This document shows positions 36,048-44,165 of a stretch of 64,000 bases of DNA, in pieces. Source of the DNA: Agrobacterium fabrum str. C58 (lineage in GTDB: Bacteria > Pseudomonadota > Alphaproteobacteria > Rhizobiales > Rhizobiaceae); the NCBI RefSeq assembly GCF_000092025.1, contig NC_003064.2, positions 434,001-498,000 of the forward strand. Direction: 5' to 3'. Each line of letters opens with the position of its first letter. Position 1 is the stretch's first letter. A model generated the notes under the pieces. It was not told the DNA's origin. It worked only from the letters and a program-made list of their open reading frames with translations, and did no database searches. Made by a program: the position numbers and the translations under genes.

Positions 36048-37141
36048 GCTCCAAACTCCTTCACGAGATGCGTCCTTGCCGCATCAAATTCCAAACCCAA
36101 ACCCGTTGTGGCAGGTCCCTCGACGCCGCCATTTCGATAGACCAGTCCGTCGGCAGCGTCGTTTTCAAGTCCGTCGGCACCGTAAAGCTCGGCAAAGCGG
36201 GGACTGACCGCCGCGCTGAGGTGAAGCGCTGCCGCCGTCGCGACCGCACCCTCGTTCATCTGACCCACCATGAACGGAATATTCGCATTCGAAAGCCGCT
36301 TTGCCGCAGCAAGGCTTGCCGCGATACCACCCAGTTTCACCAGTTTCAGATGCGCCCAGAGACGTCCATTCAAGGCCACGATCGCATCGATATCGGCCGA
36401 TGTCGCAACACTTTCATCCAGCATCAGCGGCACCGGGCTGGCCTCGGCCAGACGGCCCAAAATATCCCAGTCGCCCGGCGCAACCGGCTGCTCCACATAG
36501 GCGAGCCCGAAACGAGCGAGCGCCATCAGGTTTTCACTGGCCTCCGTCTCGCTCCATGCCCCGTTGGCATCGATTGCAAGCTTGACCTCGTCACCGAAAT
36601 TCTGCCGGAGGGCCTCAAGACGCGCGATGTCGGCTGCGAAGTCTCCACCACCGACACGAACCTTCAGGTCGCGGAAACCGCGTGCCACATAGGTTCCGGC
36701 CTGCGCGAGAAACCGCTCGGTCGAAGATATGAAGAGCGTCTGATTGGTGGCGTAACGCACCATCGATCCCGCCTTGCCGCCGAGCATGGCACAAACGGTA
36801 ACGCCGTTGCTTCGGGCAACGAGATCGTGAAGGGCGATATCGATCAGCATGGACACCGGAGCGATCACGTCCGTGCGCGCCGCCAGTTCAGCCTGCATCG
36901 CCGCCGGTTCCTGCGACCAGTCCATATCACCCAGGGTCAGCAATGCCTGCTCGACACAGACCTCCGGGCTGATCCCGTTCAGATAGGCGATATTAATACG
37001 AACCTCGCCGATACCGATGTGGCCACCATGTTCAAGCCGCAGATAAAGCGTGTCGAGCCCGGCAATTGGGCCGGAGGCAGCCGTATGGAGGAGGAGCCCG
37101 TCGCAATATTGGAGCGTGGCCCTGTGCAGAGAGGCTCTCAT
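36044..37141 (-). CDS. Enolase-superfamily enzyme, dipeptide epimerase/MLE subgroup-like
   Basis: 365 residues. Metal ligands D191 (AIDANGAW), E217 (YVEQPV) and D242 (LDES), plus the beta-6 lysine K266 (HLKLVKLGG), place it in the muconate-lactonizing/N-acylamino-acid racemase/dipeptide epimerase subgroup. The other catalytic lysine of the KxK motif is replaced: K160-V-R162. One of the two acid/base residues needed for racemisation is therefore missing, so the reaction may be elimination, cyclisation or one-way epimerisation. It overlaps both neighbouring genes by 4 bases, beside the M20 deacylase. Confidence 0.86.
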   Translation of the reverse strand: MRASLHRATLQYCDGLLLHTAASGPIAGLDTLYLRLEHGGHIGIGEVRINIAYLNGISPEVCVEQALLTLGDMDWSQEPAAMQAELAARTDVIAPVSMLIDIALHDLVARSNGVTVCAMLGGKAGSMVRYATNQTLFISSTERFLAQAGTYVARGFRDLKVRVGGGDFAADIARLEALRQNFGDEVKLAIDANGAWSETEASENLMALARFGLAYVEQPVAPGDWDILGRLAEASPVPLMLDESVATSADIDAIVALNGRLWAHLKLVKLGGIAASLAAAKRLSNANIPFMVGQMNEGAVATAAALHLSAAVSPRFAELYGADGLENDAADGLVYRNGGVEGPATTGLGLEFDAARTHLVKEFGA

Positions 37142-38301
37142 GGGTTTGGCCGCAGCATCTTTCTGGCAACGTCGCGGTAGATGACGCTGCAGGTGACGAA
37201 CTCATCCAGCGGCACGAATTCGTCAGCCTTGTGGGCAACCGAAAGGCTGCCCGGTCCAATGACGGTACCCTGCGCGCCGAGCGAGCGGAAATGCACGAGG
37301 TCGCAGCCACCCTGAAACCCGAATGGGCCGGGGTCGGAGGTGCCGCTCGCCCTACAGGCCTCCAGACTTGCGGCCACGATCGACTGGTCGGCCGCCGTTT
37401 CCGTCGCGCTGCCGGTCGTCGCCTTGTAATCAACGATTTCCGCCTTCACGCCAAACCGGTCGTAGGCATCCTTCAGAAGCGTGGCAAATTCCTGCTTGAC
37501 GGCGTCCTCGCTTTCACCCGGCACCATACGCCGGTCGAGTAGTAGGTCGCAGGAGCCGGGAAGAACGTTATCCGCATGACCACCGGAAATACGCGTAACC
37601 GTCAGGCTCGCCTCGCCGACGAGCGGGTGCGTCCGCTTGCGGACGACATTGTTGTGGAACGCCTCGACCAGTGTCAGAAGCTGGCCGGCTCGATAGATCG
37701 CGTTGTCGCCGAGATGCGGCGTGCCGGAATGCGCGGTGACGCCGTGTACACGCACGACCGGGCGCAGACTGCCCTTATGTGCGGAATAGGTCGTGTTGGA
37801 CGTAGGTTCGCCGACCACGGCAAAATCGATCTTCGGTCTCGCGGCGGCGTAATATTTGGCGCCTTCGCTGGCGATCTCCTCATCCCCGACAAAAACACCG
37901 AGAAGTGTGCCGGACCATGCCGTGCGGTCTGCCGCCAGCATCCGCATCGCTTCGATCATCGCGATCAGCGGTCCCTTGCAGTCACAGGCGCCGCGACCGA
38001 AGAGCTTGCCATCGTCCTCCCGCAGGATGAAAGCGTCGGTTGTCCAGCCGTCGCCTGCTGGAACCGTGTCCATATGCGTGTTGAAGGCGAAAACCGGACC
38101 GGGGCCGTTCTCAATCCTCGCCTCCACGTTGAAACGGCCCGGCTTGTATTCGGTCAGCGACACCGAAAACCCTTCGTCCTTCAAAAGGCGCTCAACGTAG
38201 ACGGCAACATCCGCTTCACCGCCGGGCGGATTTTCGCTGCGGATCGCGATGATTTCGGCGAGCTCGCGTTTCATGCGCGCGATATCTGGCATAATGGTCA
38301 T
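37138..38301 (-). CDS. M20-family deacylase (ArgE/DapE type)
   Basis: 387-residue metallohydrolase. The zinc ligands and catalytic acids are intact: His in FNTHMDTVPA, Asp in GRGACDCKG, Glu pair in VGDEEIAS, Asp/Glu in VGEPTSN and His in VAHKADEFV. The dimerisation domain has VHGVTAHSGTPHLGDNAI. The family removes acyl groups from amino acids or cleaves N-acyl diamines. Beside an importer and an epimerase-like enzyme it probably deacylates the imported or ring-opened compound. Start 38301 or 38292. Confidence 0.92.
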   Translation of the reverse strand: MTIMPDIARMKRELAEIIAIRSENPPGGEADVAVYVERLLKDEGFSVSLTEYKPGRFNVEARIENGPGPVFAFNTHMDTVPAGDGWTTDAFILREDDGKLFGRGACDCKGPLIAMIEAMRMLAADRTAWSGTLLGVFVGDEEIASEGAKYYAAARPKIDFAVVGEPTSNTTYSAHKGSLRPVVRVHGVTAHSGTPHLGDNAIYRAGQLLTLVEAFHNNVVRKRTHPLVGEASLTVTRISGGHADNVLPGSCDLLLDRRMVPGESEDAVKQEFATLLKDAYDRFGVKAEIVDYKATTGSATETAADQSIVAASLEACRASGTSDPGPFGFQGGCDLVHFRSLGAQGTVIGPGSLSVAHKADEFVPLDEFVTCSVIYRDVARKMLRPNP

Positions 38302-38314
38302 GATAACATTTCAC

Positions 38315-39064
38315 CTAGTGCAATATCTGGTCGAGGAAGCGTGTGGCCCGTTCGTTCACGGTTCCGCCGAAAAAGGAATCGCGCGGTGCGTTTTCAATCA
38401 CCTCGCCATTTTCCATGAAGACGATCTGGTCCGCTGCGCGCTTGGCAAAGCCCATTTCATGGGTCACGACGATGCTGGTCATGCCCTCGCTGCTGAGTTC
38501 GGCCATCACATCCAGCACTTCGCGGATCATTTCCGGGTCCAGCGCCGAGGTCGGTTCGTCATAGAGCATCAGTTTCGGTTTCATGGCGAGGGCCCTTGCA
38601 ATCGCGATACGCTGCTGCTGGCCACCGGACAGTTCGTCAGGAAAGAAATCGGCGCGTTCGGGGATGCGTACTTTCTTCAGAAGATCCATGGCGATGTCAT
38701 GGGCATCGCTGCGGCTCATGCCGAGTACCTTCATCGGTGCGAGCATGATGTTTTCGATAGCGGTCAGATGTTGGAAAAGTTCGAAATTCTGGAACACCAT
38801 GCCGATCTGGCGGCGGATTTTCGGAGCCTGACGCAATTCCCGGGCGATATCGTCGCCCTCGAAGAAGATATTGCCGTCATCGGCGGGCTCGAGCAGGTTG
38901 ATGCATCGCAGCAGCGTCGACTTGCCGGATCCCGAGGGGCCAATGATGACCATGGTTTCGCGGCTGTGCACGTTGAGGCTGCACGACTTGAGGATTTTGA
39001 GGTCGCCAAAGCTCTTGTTGATCCCCATGATCTCGAGCAAAGGCTTTTCTTCGCGGCTATTCAT
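38315..39064 (-). CDS. Polar amino acid ABC transporter ATP-binding protein
   Basis: About 249 residues. Walker A GPSGSGKST, Q-loop FQNFELFQHLTA, signature LSGGQQQR, Walker B LMLYDEPTSALDPEM and H-loop VTHEMGFAKRAADQI are typical of GlnQ/HisP. The start at 39064 has AAGGAAA upstream; an alternative ATG at 39079 would overlap the permease stop (ATGA). It works with the permease and binding protein encoded just upstream. Confidence 0.93.
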   Translation of the reverse strand: MNSREEKPLLEIMGINKSFGDLKILKSCSLNVHSRETMVIIGPSGSGKSTLLRCINLLEPADDGNIFFEGDDIARELRQAPKIRRQIGMVFQNFELFQHLTAIENIMLAPMKVLGMSRSDAHDIAMDLLKKVRIPERADFFPDELSGGQQQRIAIARALAMKPKLMLYDEPTSALDPEMIREVLDVMAELSSEGMTSIVVTHEMGFAKRAADQIVFMENGEVIENAPRDSFFGGTVNERATRFLDQILH

Positions 39065-39075
39065 GGATGTTTCCT

Positions 39076-39804
39076 TCATCGCGCATCTGTCTTTGCGGTG
39101 AGCGCGGCAAGACGCGCCATCAATGAAACAGAACGGCGTTTTCCACGCGGACGTTTGCGGTCGAGTGCTCGTTCGAGGAGATATTGAAAGCCCATGAAGA
39201 TGGAGGTGAGCGCCAGATAATAGATACCCGCAGCTGTCAGAGCCTCGAAATACTTGAAGTTGGAACTCGCTGTCTGATTGGCGACAAGCAACAGTTCCTC
39301 GACCGCAACAACAGATACGAGGGCGCTCGTCTTTAGCATCCCGATCATCTGGTTGCCGGTCGGCGGCAAGACGATGCGGGCGGCCTGCGGTATGACGATG
39401 TAACACATCACGGCAAACCGGGTCATGCCGAGCGCAAGGCCCGCCGTGCGCTGACCTTTCTTGACCGCCTGCAGGCCCGAGCGAATGATCTCTGCCATAT
39501 AGGCACCTTCATTCAGGGACAGCGCGATGACGGCACTGACAAAGGCCGACAACATCACACCGAAGGTCGGCAGGACGTTGTAAATGAATATGATCTGGAA
39601 CAGGACCGGCGTACCGCGAAACAACCACAGATAAACGAGCGTGAATATCTGCAGTGGCCTGATGCGGGATTCCTGCAGAAGCGCCACGATGAGGCCCGCG
39701 ATCATTCCGAAGAACAACGACGTCACCGTGATGACCAGTGTCAGCAATGCGCCATGGAAGAAAGCGGGCGAGAAGACATAGTCGAAGACCAGATCAAGTG
39801 ACAT
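39076..39804 (-). CDS. Polar amino acid ABC transporter permease (HisM/GlnP type)
   Basis: 242-residue inner-membrane protein with about five helices. The His/Glu/Gln/Arg permease signature appears as NEGAYMAEIIRSGLQAVKKGQRTAGLALGM, of which the EAA loop is part, followed by VIPQAARIVLPPTGNQMIGMLK. Only one permease gene is present, so it probably forms a homodimer. It is 33 bp from the binding-protein gene. Confidence 0.93.
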   Translation of the reverse strand: MSLDLVFDYVFSPAFFHGALLTLVITVTSLFFGMIAGLIVALLQESRIRPLQIFTLVYLWLFRGTPVLFQIIFIYNVLPTFGVMLSAFVSAVIALSLNEGAYMAEIIRSGLQAVKKGQRTAGLALGMTRFAVMCYIVIPQAARIVLPPTGNQMIGMLKTSALVSVVAVEELLLVANQTASSNFKYFEALTAAGIYYLALTSIFMGFQYLLERALDRKRPRGKRRSVSLMARLAALTAKTDAR

Positions 39805-39837
39805 CCCGCTCTCCTTTTCTCTTTATTGCCGAACAGG

Positions 39838-40647
39838 TCAGTTGAAGATCGCTACCGATGCGGGCAGCTTCCACTTTTCGATCAGGGACTTGTATGTGCC
39901 GTCTGCGACGATCTCGCCCAGCGCATCCTTGATCGCCTTCTGCACGGCGGCATCACCCTTGCGTGTCGCCATGCCGATGCTGGTATTCGATTCAAACTCC
40001 TCGCCGACGGTCTCATAAACACCGGGAACAGAACTCTGCAGAACAACGGCGCCGGGGGTGGAATCGAAGGTGGCATCTGCACGCCCCTGACGAAGGGTCA
40101 GCGCCGAGTCCTGGGCTGTCGGGAAAGTCAGCACCTTCACACCCTCAAGGCCCTTTGCCTTGCACCGCGTATCGTCTGCGCGCGCCTGGCTTTCCTGAAT
40201 GCCGCCGAGGGTTACGGAAACGGTTTTGCCGCACAGGCTGTCATCCCGGCCGGTGATCTTCTTCGGATTGCCTGCCTGTACCAGCACCATATTGCCGATC
40301 TTCAGGTAGGGAATGAAATCGACTTGCTCCGAGCGGGCCGGATTGATGTACATGGCCGAATTGATGAGATCGATACGTCCACCGATCAGCGCGGGAATAA
40401 GCCCCTTGAACTCCATGTTCATCGGCTTCGCCTCAGCCTTCAGCTTCTTGGAAAGAGCCGAAATGAGATCGATGTCGAAGCCGGTGAGTTGATCGCCCTT
40501 CTGGAATTCGAATGGAGCGAACGTCGCGGCGACGCCATATGTCAGGGCGCCCTTTTCCACCAACCCGGTGCCGGGCAGTTCAGCAGCAGATGCCGAGGCG
40601 GCAATTCCAAGCGGTACAATCAATGCGGCGAGAATGGTCTTGAGCAT
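39838..40647 (-). CDS. Amino acid ABC transporter substrate-binding protein (family 3)
   Basis: 269-residue periplasmic protein with a signal peptide (MLKTILAALIVPLGIAASASA). Family 3 landmarks are LTYGVAATFAPFEFQKGDQLTGFDIDLISAL, RIDLINSAMYINPARSEQVDFI and GRADATFDSTPGAVV. It is the first gene of the ten-gene operon and defines its substrate class as amino-acid-like. The Asp in TGFDIDL and the Arg in the PARSEQVDF segment suggest an alpha-amino-carboxylate ligand. Confidence 0.93.
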   Translation of the reverse strand: MLKTILAALIVPLGIAASASAAELPGTGLVEKGALTYGVAATFAPFEFQKGDQLTGFDIDLISALSKKLKAEAKPMNMEFKGLIPALIGGRIDLINSAMYINPARSEQVDFIPYLKIGNMVLVQAGNPKKITGRDDSLCGKTVSVTLGGIQESQARADDTRCKAKGLEGVKVLTFPTAQDSALTLRQGRADATFDSTPGAVVLQSSVPGVYETVGEEFESNTSIGMATRKGDAAVQKAIKDALGEIVADGTYKSLIEKWKLPASVAIFN

Positions 40648-40658
40648 GCGCGTTCCCT

Positions 40659-40742
40659 TATTGTTGTATCAGCATTGCATTTTATGAGCACAACAATACA
40701 ATTCTGAAAATTCGAGAGTCAAGCAATAATGTTAAATATTGC
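40659..40742. promoter_or_regulatory. AT-rich divergent control region with inverted repeats
   Basis: TATTGTTGT (40659-40667) and ACAACAATA (40690-40698) are perfect inverted arms with a 22-bp spacer. GCAATA (40723-40728) and TATTGC (40737-40742) form a second repeat. They lie between the binding-protein gene and the gntR gene, the expected place for the GntR-type operator. Confidence 0.55.
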
Positions 40743-40923
40743 GCAATTCTTGACTTTGCCTATTTTTTGAACAAAAGGCTAAAATCACGCCAAAATCGCA
40801 TCATTTAGACCTATACATGTATTCCAGGCCCCTCCACCACTGAGGCGATTATTGATGATGGACTTTTTCTCACGAATAGCTTTTAGTTTGGCCTCACCAG
40901 AAAGAGCCTCACGATTGTACAAG

Positions 40924-41853
40924 ATGTCGAATGGAGATACAAAACTGACGCCAGCCATAACCACCAATGCGCAGCAGGGTCGACATCGCCTTGCCAACCA
41001 GATTCTCGACCTTATCCGCGACGCGAAATTCGAGATCGGGCATCACCTGCGCGAACAGCAGCTCGGCGATATGCTGGGTGTGTCGCGCACACCAGTCAGA
41101 GCGGCACTCAACCTGCTGGCCGAACGCGGTATTGTCGAGGCGAGGAAAAACCAGGGATTCTTTCTGAAGGCCCAGCAGGGCGCTCTCCACCGCACCGAAG
41201 TGGAGGTACCCGCCACCGCGGATCAGGATCTCTACACGCGCATCGTCGAGGACAGGCTTTCGGGCGCGCTTGGCGACAGCATCACCCAGGTTGAAATGAC
41301 AAGGCGCTACATGGTCGATCGCGCCCTGTTGCAGCGGACGCTCGCCCATCTGGTCAATGACGGCCTGCTTTCGCGCAATCGCGGACGCGGCTGGACTTTT
41401 CGACCGACCCTCGATTCCGAGATGGCGTTGCGTGACAGTTATGATTACCGCAGCACCTTGGAGCCGGCCGGCCTGCTTCTTGGCAGTTTCCAGGTCGACG
41501 CCGGCCTTTTGGAGCGCTCCCGCCTCGAGCATCTCTATCTTGAAGGCCATCCCGAGATCGCGGGCGTCGACCCCCGCCAGCTATTTGAAACGGATGCCCA
41601 GTTTCATGAAATGATCGCGGCATTCAGCGGCAACATGTTCTTTCTGCAAGCCATCCAGCAACAGAACAGGTTGAGGCGGCTTCTCGAATTTGGCGGATAT
41701 TCAAACCGTCGTCGCGTCCGGGACTGGTGCCGCGAGCATCTGGATATAATCGCTGCAATCTTAGAGGGCGACAGGTTAAGGGCATCGAAGCTGATGTTAA
41801 ATCATCTTAGTGCTGCAAGGGGAGCCGCACGCCACTATCCGAAGTCCGACTAG
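40924..41853 (+). CDS. GntR-family regulator with two winged-helix segments
   Basis: About 309 residues. The first wHTH (about residues 20-85) is canonical GntR: LANQILDLIRDAKFEIG, LREQQLGDMLGVSRTPVRAAL, LLAERGIVEARKNQGFFL. A second stretch (about 100-165) repeats the pattern: DLYTRIVEDRLSGALGDSI, VEMTRRYMVDRALLQRTL, LVNDGLLSRNRGRGWTFRP. A helical effector-like end resembles a reduced FCD domain (about 180-300). The start is uncertain; ATG 40852 is also in frame. It is divergent from the ten-gene operon and presumably controls it. Confidence 0.83.
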   Translation: MSNGDTKLTPAITTNAQQGRHRLANQILDLIRDAKFEIGHHLREQQLGDMLGVSRTPVRAALNLLAERGIVEARKNQGFFLKAQQGALHRTEVEVPATADQDLYTRIVEDRLSGALGDSITQVEMTRRYMVDRALLQRTLAHLVNDGLLSRNRGRGWTFRPTLDSEMALRDSYDYRSTLEPAGLLLGSFQVDAGLLERSRLEHLYLEGHPEIAGVDPRQLFETDAQFHEMIAAFSGNMFFLQAIQQQNRLRRLLEFGGYSNRRRVRDWCREHLDIIAAILEGDRLRASKLMLNHLSAARGAARHYPKSD

Positions 41854-41926
41854 AAGCAATAAACCGTAAGACGATAAAAAGTACGGGCAACAGGAAATGC
41901 TTAAAACCGTCCGCTTCGCCGAAGCG

Positions 41927-42673
41927 CTAGGCAGAAAAGAGTGAAGGCGTGGCAACATCCGCCTGCATACGGGCCATTAGCCTCTCATATTCTTTTTCCG
42001 GAGCGCCATAGGTTATGGTGGCGACCTCTTCCAAAATGCTGCGATTGATGATCCGGACGTTTCCGCGTCTGGCACGAATAGCATGGATGCCTTCTAGAAC
42101 ATGTAATTCGTTGGTGATCCCCGGCCGCCTTACCCCAAGAACTGTCGAGAGAAATTCATGGGTAATGGGCAGATTATCCGTATCGAGCCGATCATGACAC
42201 ATCAGCAGCCAGCGCGCGAGCCTCTCCCGCAGACCATATTGCCCATTTGCAAGGACAAGATGCCCGACCTGAAGCAGGCAGATATTGATATAGCCCAGCA
42301 AGAGCTCGCGTAAGCGCGTGTCCTCGTCCATTGCCCGTCGTATTTCAACAGTCGTGATCAGGAAGCCCCGACCGCCCACACACATGATGGTTTCACTCGG
42401 CGTCGTTTCCGCGCCCAGCAGAGCGGGCCAGCCTGTGATACCCTCTCGCCCGACCAGCACAGTCTCAATGCTCTTGCCACCGTCATCACGGACAATGGTC
42501 GATGCCAAGCCGCTTTCGATAAAACAGAGATGTGAAATAAGCATGTCAGAGGTGACGAGCCGATGTCCCATGGGCAAATCAACGGGCTCCATTCGCGATA
42601 CAAGCCGCGCGAGCCCTTCTTTGCCGATGATTTGCAATAGTCGATTATAAACGCAAAAACCTGATTCAAGCAT
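41927..42673 (-). CDS. Crp/Fnr-family transcriptional regulator (copy 1)
   Basis: 248 residues. A cyclic-nucleotide-binding-type beta roll covers about 20-130 (MGHRLVTSDMLISHLCFIESGLAS, VLVGREGITGWPALLG), a dimer helix about 140-160 (GLRERLARWLLMCHDRL), and a C-terminal HTH follows with THEFLSTVLGVRRPGITNEL. It lacks the FNR cysteine cluster and an obvious cAMP-binding signature. The VRRxxxT recognition helix is shared with the paralogue at 44166. A GTACG-N4-CGTAC palindrome lies 84 bp upstream of its start, suggesting autoregulation. The effector is unknown. Confidence 0.92.
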   Translation of the reverse strand: MLESGFCVYNRLLQIIGKEGLARLVSRMEPVDLPMGHRLVTSDMLISHLCFIESGLASTIVRDDGGKSIETVLVGREGITGWPALLGAETTPSETIMCVGGRGFLITTVEIRRAMDEDTRLRELLLGYINICLLQVGHLVLANGQYGLRERLARWLLMCHDRLDTDNLPITHEFLSTVLGVRRPGITNELHVLEGIHAIRARRGNVRIINRSILEEVATITYGAPEKEYERLMARMQADVATPSLFSA

Positions 42674-42756
42674 AGCGGTTAGTCTGGTTCGCCCCTCTGC
42701 TCGAAAACATCAACCTGCAATCATATTAGCAGCGGAAAATCGAATGAAAACAGTGA

Positions 42757-42770
42757 GTACGTTTCCGTAC
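42757..42770. promoter_or_regulatory. Palindrome GTACG-N4-CGTAC, site 1
   Basis: GTACGTTTCCGTAC has 5-bp arms and a 4-bp spacer, the geometry of Crp/Fnr-family half-sites. It lies in the gap upstream of the minus-strand crp/fnr gene ending at 42673. On the plus strand a TATGAG -10-like hexamer at 42792-42797 would put the site near -41. Confidence 0.65.
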
Positions 42771-43089
42771 AAACGCGCGGGAACTCGATTCTATGAGTGA
42801 CGAGACGGGCCAAAATTCCAAACTCAGGCGCATGTTCGACGCAACATCACAACTGAACTGTCGTCGGGTCTCCCCGCCCCGCTCGAAATTCTGGTTGATG
42901 GCCGGACGAGCGGGCCTAACGCCTTGGCCAACCCGCAACGTCTGCCACCTGCTTCCAGTCCGGAAGCGTCAGCACGTCATAGCTTTTGTCGCAGAACTCC
43001 TCTGAGACGACTTAGCCCAGCCGAGCTGCAGAAGGAACAAGCTGTTCCCATCATGGTTAGGGACCACCGGACAGGGAGGTTCGAACACC
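42771..43089. other. Intergenic stretch without a supported gene
   Basis: A 70-codon plus-strand frame starts at 42793 and is open to 43005, but its sequence is arginine-rich and unfamiliar. A second frame over the same DNA is equally open. No protein is claimed. It may be the leader of the 43090 gene. Confidence 0.35.
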
Positions 43090-43392
43090 ATGCAAAAGAA
43101 CATCGAATACCAGATCATGGCCCATGAAAACGGGTGGGCCGTTGTCGTCTGTGACGTCATAGGGGGCACTTACCCCAGCAGACACCTTGCTCTTGCGGCC
43201 GCAAAGCAGTTGGAGAGCGAGGTAGTTTCGACGGAAGAAGCGGAGCACTTGGGTGCAATTGCGCATCTGACCCTAACTGATGCAGTCGCATCCGACCGGT
43301 TGCGAATCTCGTGCCAGATGACGGTGGCTGTGTCTTATCAGGTGGATATCCCTTGCGACGCGGAAGCGGAGAAGTCAGCGTTCCATCGTTGA
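43090..43392 (+). CDS. Small hypothetical protein
   Basis: 100 residues. The start has GGGAGG 9 bases upstream. The sequence begins MQKNIEYQIMAHENGWAVVVCDVIGG, recalling small alpha-beta proteins that read GWAV followed by a helix (TYPSRHLALAAAKQLESEVV). The rest is alternately hydrophobic with two cysteines. I do not recognise the family. It lies in the Crp/Fnr island. Confidence 0.55.
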   Translation: MQKNIEYQIMAHENGWAVVVCDVIGGTYPSRHLALAAAKQLESEVVSTEEAEHLGAIAHLTLTDAVASDRLRISCQMTVAVSYQVDIPCDAEAEKSAFHR

Positions 43393-43792
43393 TCGCTGGA
43401 CCATATCTGAGAGCCGGGAGGGGCTAGGTTGGGCGGCGGAGGTGCATTGTCCAAACGCGTCCGGGATACGTTCCCGTAGAAAAACAGAATCCACCACGAT
43501 GGCAGGAGGGAAATATGAGGAACTCACAGATCCTGACCGTTTTCCACGTGCGGTCGTGCCGCCTCGACCGCCATAATCTATGGCGAAGGGGCGAGAATTT
43601 CAGATCGAGCCCTTCAATCGTCGGCGCCCAACCTGCGCGACTTGGTACTCTTCGCGGCGCAATAGTCTTTCTGATACAGTCGTCCCTCGTACTTATTTCG
43701 ATTAAATTGGGTGACAGAAGCTGGAATCTCATCGATCGAGCGTTATGGTTGGTAACAGGCACACGCATGCCGTAGTATCCGAGGAGCAAAGC
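43393..43792. other. Intergenic stretch with one doubtful frame
   Basis: A plus-strand frame at 43515-43775 has AGGAGGG 5 bases before its ATG but encodes an arginine- and serine-rich 86-residue product with no recognisable family, and it runs into the next gene region. A minus frame is equally unconvincing. No protein is claimed. Confidence 0.35.
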
Positions 43793-44152
43793 GTGGAGAC
43801 TGTCAAACGCCTCACCGTCGCAATCATCGGCATGGCCGATACCTTAACATCGCAGATCAGGACAGCCTGGTGTCACGCCCAGATCGACCTTGAGGGACCT
43901 TACTCCGCCAGCTTCATAGAACGTGAAGATGTTCTCAAATTCGTCGCCGCGATCATCGACGTTCGCTATGAGGCCGACGTCATGCTGCGCCTGACCGAGC
44001 AACTTGACGGAGAAGCCATCCCGTATCTTTTTTTCGTGCCGGAAACGGTTATCGACAGTGAGCCTGGACCTTTTGTCCTATCCGGACGTTCAGAAGACAT
44101 CGCGAATATTGTTTCCGCCTTAACCGCGCAAGGCGGAGGCGTTCGGCACTAA
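43793..44152 (+). CDS. Degenerate receiver-domain protein
   Basis: 119 residues. GTG 43793 follows GAGGAG by about 9 bases. The fold resembles a CheY-like receiver: VAIIGMADTLTSQIRTAW (beta1-alpha1), then LKFVAAIIDVRYEADVMLRL with D56 at the usual phospho-acceptor position, and AIPYLFFVPETV as beta4. The paired N-terminal acidic residues are missing (IGMAD). It is 13 bp ahead of the second crp/fnr gene, so it may act with it. The receiver reading is by pattern only. Confidence 0.6.
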   Translation: METVKRLTVAIIGMADTLTSQIRTAWCHAQIDLEGPYSASFIEREDVLKFVAAIIDVRYEADVMLRLTEQLDGEAIPYLFFVPETVIDSEPGPFVLSGRSEDIANIVSALTAQGGGVRH

Positions 44153-44165
44153 AGCGAGGCATCTT

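Noticed and set aside
35882..37180. 432-codon plus-strand frame
   Set aside because: It runs antisense through the M24 and enolase-superfamily genes, which have clear active-site motifs; the product has no recognisable features.
31274..40647. A complete ectoine utilisation (ehu/eut) operon
   Set aside because: Only the M24 protein resembles that pathway. The importer has a single permease gene, and no EutB, EutC or EutE-like genes are present.
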